Positions 1 through 5,326 of a stretch of DNA of 5,326 bases are shown piece after piece. Source of the DNA: Bordetella parapertussis (GTDB taxonomy: Bacteria > Pseudomonadota > Gammaproteobacteria > Burkholderiales > Burkholderiaceae_D); assembly GCA_945867725.1 (NCBI GenBank), contig CAMBJI010000162.1, positions 1-5,326 of the forward strand, given 5' to 3'. Made by a program: the position numbers and the translations under genes. The notes under the pieces are model-generated. The model did not search any database, was not told where the DNA came from, and saw only the letters and a program-made list of their open reading frames with translations. Position 1 is the stretch's first letter. Each line of letters opens with the position of its first letter.

Positions 1-850
1 GCGGCCGCCAGAGCATCAATACAACAAGCAAGGTGAAAACCGTGAACGCACCGAGTTCAGGCACGAAGTAGCGGCCCGCAGTGTCAACGATACCCACCAC
101 TAACGACACCACGACAGCCGCCTTGATATTCCCGAATCCGGACAGTGCAACGATCGTGAGAAACAAGGGCAGGTGCTTGAACGGATACAGCGGCTCAAGG
201 GGGAGCATGCCAGCGCCAACAATGCCACCCAGAGCAGCCAGACCCGCTCCGATCGCAAACGCTATCGAGAAATAGCGGTTGACGTTGATGCCGGTGGCCT
301 TGGCCATGCTCTGGTTGTCAACACAGGCACGCAGCGTCGCACCAAACTTTGTGCGATCAAACAATATCCACAGGCCCAGCAGGATGACCAAGCCGGAGCA
401 CATCACAAAAACCCGGTACACCGGAAAGTTGCGACCCAGCAGACTGACGTTGCCCGACAGCCATGCCGGATACTTCGCAGGCACGACATTCGGCCCGAAT
501 GCGAAGGTCAGCAAGGCGATGGCGGCAAAGCACAGGCCAATTGTGGCCAGCACCTGCTCCAACTCTGACATGCCAAAGAGCCGCCTGAAAAAGATGCGCT
601 CAAGCAAAACGCTAAGCGCAAGCACCAGCAGCACGGCCAGCACTGTGGAGGTGAGGAAACCAAGCCCCAGCCACACCGGCAGTTGAAAGGCTAAATAACC
701 CCCGAGAACCGCGAAGACGCCGTGCGCCAGGTTCGCGATTCGCATCAGTCCGAGTGTCAATACCAGGCCAATAGAAATCACGAAAAGGACCAGCCCGTAG
801 CTGACGCCGTACAGGAGGATGAAGGTGACGGCCGGGGTGATCTGGTCCAT
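1..850 (-). CDS. livH: LivH-type ABC transporter inner-membrane permease (3' end cut by window edge)
   Basis: This is one of the two permeases of a branched-chain-amino-acid (HAAT) family ABC importer; it forms half of the inner-membrane channel through which ligand from the periplasmic binding protein passes. Translating the minus strand from the ATG at 850-848 gives 283 open codons to the edge. Family members have about 290-305 residues, so only a short C-terminal tail (after ...LMLWRP) is missing. Visible features are a series of hydrophobic segments, the N-terminal signature LTLGLMRIANLAHG (residues 31-44) and the cytoplasmic EAA-like loop around residues 170-192 (LRACVDNQSMAKATGINVNR), which contacts the ATPase. 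The usual GSIPGA-like stretch of the family reads GNIKAA here (240-245). It starts 38 bp after the binding-protein gene, so it is probably in the same operon. No strong Shine-Dalgarno sequence precedes the ATG, so translation may depend on the upstream gene. The symbol is by family; the ligand need not be an amino acid. Confidence 0.93.
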   Translation of the reverse strand, partial: MDQITPAVTFILLYGVSYGLVLFVISIGLVLTLGLMRIANLAHGVFAVLGGYLAFQLPVWLGLGFLTSTVLAVLLVLALSVLLERIFFRRLFGMSELEQVLATIGLCFAAIALLTFAFGPNVVPAKYPAWLSGNVSLLGRNFPVYRVFVMCSGLVILLGLWILFDRTKFGATLRACVDNQSMAKATGINVNRYFSIAFAIGAGLAALGGIVGAGMLPLEPLYPFKHLPLFLTIVALSGFGNIKAAVVVSLVVGIVDTAGRYFVPELGAFTVFTLLVVLMLWRP

Positions 851-888
851 GTCCGTAGCGGCAAGGGCCGAGCGCCCCCGCAAGTTGT

Positions 889-2067
889 CTAGTTGGAAAT
901 GACTGGCGCCTTCATGCTCTTGAAGGAGTCGACCACCACATTGCGCAGCCTCCCGTTGACCTTCTCGACGCGACGGATATGGATATCCTGGATCGGCTCA
1001 CGCGTGGTCGGGTCTATGGTGAAGGTGCCCCGGGGGCTGCGCAGCGCTGTGCCCAGCACAGACTGCAAAGCCGTTTTGCCCTCGAAGGTTTTTCCCTTCT
1101 GCGACTCGATCATCCGGTATATCAGGGCCATCCCGTCATAGGCGGAAACAGCCGTGAACGTAGGCTGGCGATCGTTGCCGAATTTTTTCTTCAATGCAGC
1201 GGTGAACGCCTTATTCTCGGGATTGTCCAAAGACTCTGCGTAATACAGCGCCTGATGAAAACCAATGATCGAGTCGTCGAACAGACCCAGGTCAGCGTCT
1301 TCAGCTTCTCCCATGCCGATCACAAGGTTCTGCTTCATAACACCCTGAGCGGCCAAAGCCTTGCTGAAGCTCACTGCGGAAGCGCCTGGTGGCACGAACA
1401 CGTCAAGCACGTCTACTTTAGCGTTCTTGATCCGCTCAGCTATAGGCGAGTAATCCAGCGTACTCAGGGGCGCGCGCACCTCATCGACGATCTTGCCGCC
1501 GCCCGCCTCAAAGGCTGAGCGGAAGAAACGCTGAACGTCATGTCCCGGCGCGTAGTCCGACACGGCAATATAGGCACTGCGCTTGCCGCTCTTGAGCGCG
1601 AACTGCGCCGCAGCCACTGCCGACTGTCCAATGTTCTGGCCAGCCCGCACGAACATCGGCGACTGCGGCAAGAGCGTGGGCGACGCGGCAACGAACAGCA
1701 CCGCCGGGGTGTTCGACTGATTGAGGACAGCCGCTACCGGCGAAGCGTCGGAAGTCAGATAGAAACCACCCAGAATCGACACCTTGTCGCGCACGATCAG
1801 CTCTTCAGCCAGGCGCCGCGCCGTTGCGGGGTTGGGGCCGGCCATGTCACGAAAGATAATCTCGACCTTGCGCCCGCCCGCCATCTCTCCATTTAGCTCG
1901 CGAAACACCTCGATGCCCGCACGGATGTCACGACCCGGTGTGGCGAATGGTCCGGTGTCATGGTTGATGATGCCTATGCGAATCGGTTCCAGTTGCGCCA
2001 TGGCTTGAGGCGCCATCGCGCAAAAGACTGCCGCGGCAAGCAATCGACTGAATAATTGTCTCCTCAT
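889..2067 (-). CDS. Periplasmic ligand-binding protein of a branched-chain-amino-acid-type (LivJ-like) ABC transporter
   Basis: It captures a small ligand in the periplasm and delivers it to the LivH-type permease encoded just downstream. With the ATG at 2067 the protein has 392 residues, usual for the family. It begins with a Sec signal peptide: MRRQ, a hydrophobic core at residues 9-20, then a likely signal peptidase I site after AMA (22-24). The mature protein opens with the typical type-1 periplasmic fold strand (IRIGIINHDTGPFATPGRD, about 29-47). A second conserved stretch is SAYDGMALIYRMI (308-320), followed by a typical C-terminal PRGTFTIDPTTREP (345-358). The start at 2067 is preferred over an upstream in-frame TTG at 2103 because it has an AAGGAG ribosome site and starts directly at the signal peptide. 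Beside a Rieske oxygenase the ligand is more likely an aromatic acid or related catabolite than leucine; related binding proteins are known to take aromatic acids. That assignment is inference. Confidence 0.93.
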   Translation of the reverse strand: MRRQLFSRLLAAAVFCAMAPQAMAQLEPIRIGIINHDTGPFATPGRDIRAGIEVFRELNGEMAGGRKVEIIFRDMAGPNPATARRLAEELIVRDKVSILGGFYLTSDASPVAAVLNQSNTPAVLFVAASPTLLPQSPMFVRAGQNIGQSAVAAAQFALKSGKRSAYIAVSDYAPGHDVQRFFRSAFEAGGGKIVDEVRAPLSTLDYSPIAERIKNAKVDVLDVFVPPGASAVSFSKALAAQGVMKQNLVIGMGEAEDADLGLFDDSIIGFHQALYYAESLDNPENKAFTAALKKKFGNDRQPTFTAVSAYDGMALIYRMIESQKGKTFEGKTALQSVLGTALRSPRGTFTIDPTTREPIQDIHIRRVEKVNGRLRNVVVDSFKSMKAPVISN

Positions 2068-2073
2068 CGCATT

Positions 2074-2079
2074 CTCCTT
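2074..2079 (-). promoter_or_regulatory. Ribosome binding site of the binding-protein gene
   Basis: AAGGAG on the minus strand lies 6 nt before the ATG at 2067. It decides the start in favour of 2067 rather than the TTG at 2103. The 127-nt gap between the oxygenase stop and this start holds no gene; I saw no convincing internal promoter or terminator in it. Confidence 0.85.
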
Positions 2080-2194
2080 GGGTTCTTGGTTTAGATCTAT
2101 CAATCAATCGGAAAAATCCGTATGCACAAACTGACCGGGCAGTGCCTGCCAAAAGCGTTCCACATCGCGTCAGGGTGTAACCCGGTCGATGGCG

Positions 2195-3484
2195 CTAGGC
2201 AGCCTCAAGCGTACGATTGCTCGGCACTTGGTCGAGCCAGTTTTCATCGGCGCTGATCACGGTGTCTGCGAGTGCCTTTACGTGGCAGAAGTCAGGGATC
2301 TGGTTACCAATTGGCTCCTTGCCCTCTTGCACCATCGCAACCGCCTCAAGCAACCGTCGGCGCAGCCGCACGACTGCAATATCAGCAGGTACCAGGTACT
2401 CCTTGGTGCGGTCAACGATCGGGCCCATCGAGATAGCGAGGATGGCATCTTCCTGCTCGATCCCGCTGAAGCCAGACCAGTTTTTCTTCATGGCTGCGCG
2501 GTCCTGACCAAGCCGGTCAGACCAGTTGGCGGTGAATTCACAGGTTTTCGGATTCCAGAAGCGCTCGTCATCCAGACCCATGATGCGCAAGATGTCGGCT
2601 CTTGAGATAGCCTTCTCTCCGTGGCAAAGTAGGTAAGTGCTGGTCCACTCATCGTCCTGGGGCACTTCAAATACGAAAAACTGGAATGCAGGCGCGGGAA
2701 TGATGCGGCAGGTCGGCAAGATGACCGGCGTCACCCGGATGCTCAGCGACTTTCTTCCGTCTGGTCGCGCGTGCGCCTTGCGCTTGGCGACGTAGTGATA
2801 GCCGTAGTCTGTGTTTTCGGCCTCAAGGGACGGGCAGTTGTCAGGAACGCTGAGAGCGCCAGGGTTGTAGTCTTCGTCGTCAGTCGCGGTAAATGTGTCA
2901 TCCATCCAGGTGGGATTGGCCTGGTTACTGTGCAGGATGCCAACATGCGAGCTGTCAACACCGCCTTCGAAAAGCTGCAGGTAGTTGGCGTGGGTGTTAA
3001 TCCGCAACACGACTCGGGTTTCATCTGACCCGTCAAAGAACGGAAACTTGGGAAAGACCGGCTGGTTTTCGCTTGAACCGATGTACGTCCACACCAGCCC
3101 ACCTGCTTCTCGCACAGGGTAAGCCGGCGCCTTAATCTTGCTCAGGACTCGCTCGTCCGGATGATTGGGCACTTCAAGGATGGTGCCGTCTGTGGCGAAC
3201 TTCCAGCCGTGATAAAGACAACGTATGCCACCGGCTTCAACACGGCCGATCGCCAACGAAACACCCCGGTGCATGCAGTGCTCATCCAGCACACCCACCT
3301 TACCTGATGTGTCGCGGAACACGACCAGACTGTGTCCGAGCAGCTTGGTTCGCAGAGGGTCACAGTCAGAGTGAGGCAACTGCTCAGAGGTGCAAATCGG
3401 GTGCCAATATCGGCGCATGGTGTTGCCCATCGGCGTCCCCGGTCCGACGCGAGTCAGCAATTCATTGTCGGTTGCACTGGCCAT
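2195..3484 (-). CDS. Rieske [2Fe-2S] aromatic ring-hydroxylating oxygenase, alpha subunit, phthalate dioxygenase family
   Basis: This is the terminal oxygenase component of a multicomponent non-haem iron enzyme, expected to activate O2 and hydroxylate, or O/N-dealkylate, an aromatic substrate in the cytoplasm. From the ATG at 3484 it has 429 residues, normal for the phthalate-4,5-dioxygenase group, whose members work without a beta subunit. The Rieske motif is complete: Cys70-x-His72 and Cys89-x2-His92. The mononuclear iron site is complete: EGGVDSSHVGILH (173-185) gives the bridging Asp177 and ligands His180 and His185, with Asp346 as the likely third ligand just before SMGPIVDRTKEYL. The family usually has QE where this protein has Ala350-Ile351, as I recall it. 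An in-frame ATG at 3568 would add 28 residues, but it lies upstream of the candidate promoter and operator; AAGGA before 3484 supports the shorter form. It is the first gene of the leftward operon. No reductase or ferredoxin is encoded nearby. The substrate is unknown. Confidence 0.93.
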   Translation of the reverse strand: MASATDNELLTRVGPGTPMGNTMRRYWHPICTSEQLPHSDCDPLRTKLLGHSLVVFRDTSGKVGVLDEHCMHRGVSLAIGRVEAGGIRCLYHGWKFATDGTILEVPNHPDERVLSKIKAPAYPVREAGGLVWTYIGSSENQPVFPKFPFFDGSDETRVVLRINTHANYLQLFEGGVDSSHVGILHSNQANPTWMDDTFTATDDEDYNPGALSVPDNCPSLEAENTDYGYHYVAKRKAHARPDGRKSLSIRVTPVILPTCRIIPAPAFQFFVFEVPQDDEWTSTYLLCHGEKAISRADILRIMGLDDERFWNPKTCEFTANWSDRLGQDRAAMKKNWSGFSGIEQEDAILAISMGPIVDRTKEYLVPADIAVVRLRRRLLEAVAMVQEGKEPIGNQIPDFCHVKALADTVISADENWLDQVPSNRTLEAA

Positions 3485-3493
3485 GGTGGATAT

Positions 3494-3498
3494 TCCTT
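3494..3498 (-). promoter_or_regulatory. Ribosome binding site of the Rieske oxygenase
   Basis: AAGGA on the minus strand sits 9 nt before the ATG at 3484, just upstream of the residue where homology to the family (NELLTRVGPGTPMGN) begins. It supports 3484 over the in-frame ATG at 3568. Confidence 0.75.
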
Positions 3499-3509
3499 GA
3501 TCTTGCCTA

Positions 3510-3531
3510 AACATTTTCCATGGAAAATGTT
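3510..3531. promoter_or_regulatory. Perfect 22-bp palindrome, probable operator for the adjacent MarR-family regulator
   Basis: The half-site AACATTTTCCA is followed with no spacer by its exact reverse complement TGGAAAATGTT. All 11 base pairs match, and the next pair outward matches no further. It begins 25 bp upstream of the oxygenase start codon and overlaps the last base of the proposed oxygenase -10 box. A dimeric repressor bound here would cover the expected transcription start. MarR dimers commonly bind palindromes of about this size in the divergent region beside their own gene, so assignment to the regulator at 3661 is inference from position and symmetry. I found no second copy of the half-site elsewhere in the window. 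Confidence 0.75.
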
Positions 3532-3559
3532 CTATGGATGACAATGCTACCCTTGACAA
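3531..3559 (-). promoter_or_regulatory. Candidate sigma-70 promoter of the oxygenase-transporter operon
   Basis: On the minus strand TTGTCA (3559-3554, five of six consensus -35 bases) is separated by 17 nt from CATAGA (3536-3531, a weak -10 with three matches). Transcription would start near 3524, inside the palindrome, leaving a leader of about 40 nt before the ATG at 3484. The -10 is poor, so this is a moderate call, helped mainly by its position against the operator. Confidence 0.45.
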
Positions 3560-3606
3560 TCCCGCCATTGAATAGGGTAAACACCAAAATCAACTCATAC
3601 TCTAAT
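3553..3606 (+). promoter_or_regulatory. Candidate promoter(s) of the MarR-family gene
   Basis: A consensus -35 TTGACA (3553-3558) is followed after 17 nt only by a weak -10 GGTAAA (3576-3581). A second pairing is TAAACA (3578-3583), 17 nt, then TCTAAT (3601-3606, five of six -10 bases). The second has the better -10 and would start transcription near 3613. The first -35 overlaps the minus-strand -35 of the oxygenase promoter. In both cases the palindrome lies upstream of the -35, so autoregulation would be weaker or indirect compared with control of the oxygenase. Confidence 0.4.
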
Positions 3607-3660
3607 CAGAGCGATTAACGTGAGATAAAGTTGTAGGAAAAGACACCTGCCCCTGAATCG

Positions 3661-4149
3661 ATGACAGACCTTCGAACAAAATTCAAACAATGGGAAACCG
3701 CGAGACCTGACGCGGACCTGTCCACGCTTTTCTTCAAAATTTCCGTGCTACGTCTGGGCAAAATCATCGACGAAGAGTTCGACAAAGTCAGCCGCACGCA
3801 CTACAACTTGAGCGCCAATGACATGCGGGTTTTGTTGGCGCTGCGTCGCGCCGGCAAGCCGTACTTGATGCGGCCCACCGATATCTTTCAGTCGTTGCTG
3901 ATCACAGCCGGCGCGGTGAGCAAACAGGTCGATCGCCTTCTCGAAAAAGGACTTGTCAAACGCAAACCTGATCCAGCCCATGCGGGCGGGACGCTGGTGC
4001 AACTGACTGCTGCTGGCTTTGCTGCGGCCAATGACATGACTGACCGCGTGGCCCGTGAAGGCCGGGTTCATCTGGCGCTCAACAGCCTACCTGAAGGACA
4101 ACGAGCCAGAACGCAGGAATTCCTTTTGAAACTTGTTGACCGGCTTTAA
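3661..4149 (+). CDS. MarR-family winged-helix transcriptional regulator
   Basis: This 162-residue protein has the usual length of a MarR dimer-forming repressor. The N-terminal helix region (about 20-48) would dimerise. The winged helix-turn-helix spans about 53-117, with a recognition helix at ITAGAVSKQVDRLLEKG (81-97) and then the wing, ending in LVQLTAAG (112-119). MarR proteins often repress aromatic catabolic genes and release DNA on binding the substrate or its CoA thioester. The wing is unusual: the customary Asp-Arg-Arg after PDPA is His107-Ala108-Gly109. It is transcribed divergently from the oxygenase operon, which it probably controls through the palindrome at 3510-3531. The ATG at 3661 is the only start after the in-frame stop at 3634-3636 that keeps the domain whole. 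It has no close Shine-Dalgarno sequence; the nearest purine run, AGGAAAAG, is about 18 nt upstream. The effector is unknown. Confidence 0.92.
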   Translation: MTDLRTKFKQWETARPDADLSTLFFKISVLRLGKIIDEEFDKVSRTHYNLSANDMRVLLALRRAGKPYLMRPTDIFQSLLITAGAVSKQVDRLLEKGLVKRKPDPAHAGGTLVQLTAAGFAAANDMTDRVAREGRVHLALNSLPEGQRARTQEFLLKLVDRL

Positions 4150-4227
4150 AGCGAGTCACAGGAGCCAGGCTGAGTCCGCTGTACCGTTAACTGTCCACAC
4201 TTTTATCATCCATCACAACAAATCCCA

Positions 4228-5118
4228 ATGCCCAAACGCCAACACCCCTACCCCGAACAGCCGATCGCGCACGGCCTGTCACGCAGCCATCTGGCTGCCG
4301 ACTACGACGTCGAACGGACAATCCCCGACCTGCCCGGTTACATGCGTCAGTTCGTTGAGCGCAGCGACCAGACTCGCATTTTGTTCAAGAACAGTTCGCG
4401 TCTGGATGTCGCCTACGGCCCCCTGCCTGCGCAGAAGCTGGACATCTTCATGCCGCAGATATCCATGGCGGCACCCATTCTGGTGTTCCTGCATGGGGGT
4501 GCATGGAAGGGCTCCAACAAGGAGTGCCGCGCCTTCCCCGCACAGGTGATGTGCCCCAAGGGCGCGGTGTGGATCTCCGTCGAATATCCCCTGGCACCGG
4601 ACCACACGATAGAAACTCAAGCCGAGTCAGCAGAAATGGCATTGGCCTGGATCGCTGCGAACGCGCACAGCTTCGGCGGTGACGCACACCGCATCCTCGT
4701 AATGGGCCACTCCGCTGGCGCGCATCTGGCAACCATCGGCCTCTTTCGCCTGCTCGATCGGCAACCCGATATGGCGGAGGATTTTGAACTCCTGACGCTC
4801 AGCGGCGTCTTCGACCTTGAACCCATGATGTTCACCAAGGTTAACGATTGGCTCAAGCTAGATCTACAGCGTGCACTGGCACAAAGTCCACTGGGTAATA
4901 TTCCCGAGTGTGCGCCAGCTTTTCATGCTTTGGCCGGAGGCAACGAGCCAGGTGTGTTCGTGCGCCAGTCGCTGGACATGGTCGGCGCCTACGCACGCTG
5001 CGGCTTTGCCAGCCGCTTTACCGCGCTGCCCCATCGCAATCACTTCAGTGTGCTGGAAGAGTTCGACGATCCTGCCAGCCCCCTGCAGCGCGCCCTGATG
5101 GAGTTCATCCAGCGATGA
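4228..5118 (+). CDS. Alpha/beta hydrolase, kynurenine formamidase (arylformamidase)-like
   Basis: A cytoplasmic serine hydrolase of 296 residues, without signal peptide, expected to cleave an aryl formamide, amide, carbamate or ester. The oxyanion-hole motif HGGAW is at 89-93 and the nucleophile elbow GHSAG at 160-164 (Ser162). The stretch SGVFDLEPM (192-200) is characteristic of the AFMID/kynurenine formamidase group. The acid is probably Glu240 in GGNEPGVFVRQS, the position of Asp in the animal enzymes as I recall them, and the catalytic base His272 in HRNHF. No tryptophan 2,3-dioxygenase or kynureninase neighbours are present, so kynurenine metabolism is not indicated. The location suggests it processes an N-acylated or esterified aromatic that feeds the oxygenase, which is inference. 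It lies 78 bp after the MarR gene on the same strand and may be co-transcribed. The ATG at 4228 is the first possible in-frame start after the stop at 4171-4173; its ribosome site is weak. Confidence 0.9.
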   Translation: MPKRQHPYPEQPIAHGLSRSHLAADYDVERTIPDLPGYMRQFVERSDQTRILFKNSSRLDVAYGPLPAQKLDIFMPQISMAAPILVFLHGGAWKGSNKECRAFPAQVMCPKGAVWISVEYPLAPDHTIETQAESAEMALAWIAANAHSFGGDAHRILVMGHSAGAHLATIGLFRLLDRQPDMAEDFELLTLSGVFDLEPMMFTKVNDWLKLDLQRALAQSPLGNIPECAPAFHALAGGNEPGVFVRQSLDMVGAYARCGFASRFTALPHRNHFSVLEEFDDPASPLQRALMEFIQR

Positions 5119-5172
5119 GCTCGCGGCTGCGTGTCGAGGTTTGGTGAGGCTATTGCCAGGTCGCTGGCTTAA

Positions 5173-5326
5173 CGCGGCAATGGTGTGGTGGGGGATAGCG
5201 CAGCGCGCTGCTTCGAAGATCTTGTTGCGAGCGCTTCAGATGCAGAGCCTGGCGGCTCAATATCACCAGACTCGCCCCTGGTGATCTGTTATACCTCGGG
5301 CACGACGGGTCGGCCGAAGGGCGCAG
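5173..5326 (+). pseudogene. AMP-forming acyl-CoA synthetase fragment lacking its N-terminal region (runs off window)
   Basis: The frame beginning after the TAA at 5170-5172 encodes FEDLVASASDAEP, then LVICYTSGTTGRPKGA (5278-5325). The latter is the ATP/AMP-binding P-loop signature of the adenylate-forming (ANL) superfamily, which makes acyl-CoA thioesters from carboxylic acids. In intact enzymes this motif usually follows about 150 or more residues. Here only about 35 residues separate it from the stop at 5170, and the hydrolase gene ends at 5118, so the missing part cannot lie just upstream in another frame. GTG codons at 5185 and 5188 could start a truncated protein, but no good ribosome site precedes them. 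I call it a 5'-truncated or internally deleted gene; the part beyond the window may still be intact. Identity as an AMP-binding enzyme is firm, status as a pseudogene less so. Confidence 0.7.

Noticed and set aside
173..686. Two overlapping rightward open frames (173-568 and 279-686)
   Set aside because: They are antisense to the permease, whose minus-strand translation matches the LivH family throughout; the rightward products show no recognisable domain.
2068..2103. N-terminal extension of the binding protein from a TTG at 2103
   Set aside because: It would place 12 polar residues before a clear signal peptide, while an AAGGAG site points to the ATG at 2067.
2121..2150. Short hairpins in the gap between oxygenase and binding protein (GGCAG/CTGCC; CGGA/TCCG)
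   Set aside because: Stems of four or five pairs without a T-run on the transcribed strand do not support a terminator or an attenuator.
3485..3568. N-terminal extension of the oxygenase from an in-frame ATG at 3568
   Set aside because: The extra 28 codons run across the palindrome and candidate promoter and do not resemble the family; a ribosome site precedes the ATG at 3484.
4180..4209. Possible promoter for the hydrolase (TATCAT at 4204-4209)
   Set aside because: The -10 is good but no acceptable -35 lies at 15-19 nt; the best (TGTACC) has three matches. Read-through from the MarR gene is equally likely.
5155..5172. Small inverted repeat GCCAG-GTCG-CTGGC after the hydrolase, as a terminator
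   Set aside because: The stem is only five base pairs and no T-run follows; it is not a convincing intrinsic terminator.
5200..5211. 12-bp palindrome GCAGCGCGCTGC
   Set aside because: It lies inside the ligase reading frame in GC-rich sequence where such short palindromes are common; no regulatory context.
1..5326. CRISPR arrays, tRNA/rRNA genes, insertion sequences
   Set aside because: No regularly spaced repeats, no tRNA or rRNA signature and no transposase or terminal inverted repeats were seen on either strand.

Overview
The window looks like part of an aromatic-compound catabolism and uptake locus from a Gram-negative proteobacterium. A betaproteobacterium of the Burkholderiales (Comamonadaceae or Alcaligenaceae type) is the best guess. 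This rests on the moderately GC-rich coding sequence and on the gene mix: a LivJ/LivH-type transporter next to a phthalate-family Rieske oxygenase, a MarR regulator, a formamidase-like hydrolase and an acyl-CoA-ligase fragment. The taxonomic guess is inference; there is no rRNA or other marker gene.

Layout. The left 3.5 kb is transcribed leftward. It holds a Rieske non-haem iron oxygenase alpha subunit (3484 to 2195), then a periplasmic substrate-binding protein of the branched-chain-amino-acid (HAAT) ABC family (2067 to 889), then a LivH-type permease (850 to 1, cut by the window edge a few residues short of its C-terminus). The right part is transcribed rightward. It holds a MarR-family regulator (3661-4149), an alpha/beta hydrolase resembling kynurenine formamidase (4228-5118), and an AMP-forming ligase fragment (5173 to the edge) that lacks its normal N-terminal region.

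Control. The 176-bp divergent region between oxygenase and regulator contains a perfect 22-bp palindrome (3510-3531). It abuts the -10 box of the best oxygenase promoter candidate, whose -35 overlaps a consensus -35 facing the regulator. The simplest model is that the MarR protein binds the palindrome and represses the oxygenase-transporter operon until an aromatic ligand, or its CoA thioester, is present.

Working model (inference). The transporter imports an aromatic or heteroaromatic compound. The hydrolase opens an amide, formamide or ester bond, the oxygenase hydroxylates or demethylates the ring, and the ligase, if an intact copy exists elsewhere, would activate an acid product. No oxygenase reductase or ferredoxin is present, and the rest of the transporter (second permease, two ATPases) must lie beyond the left edge or elsewhere. 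The true substrate cannot be read from the sequence.
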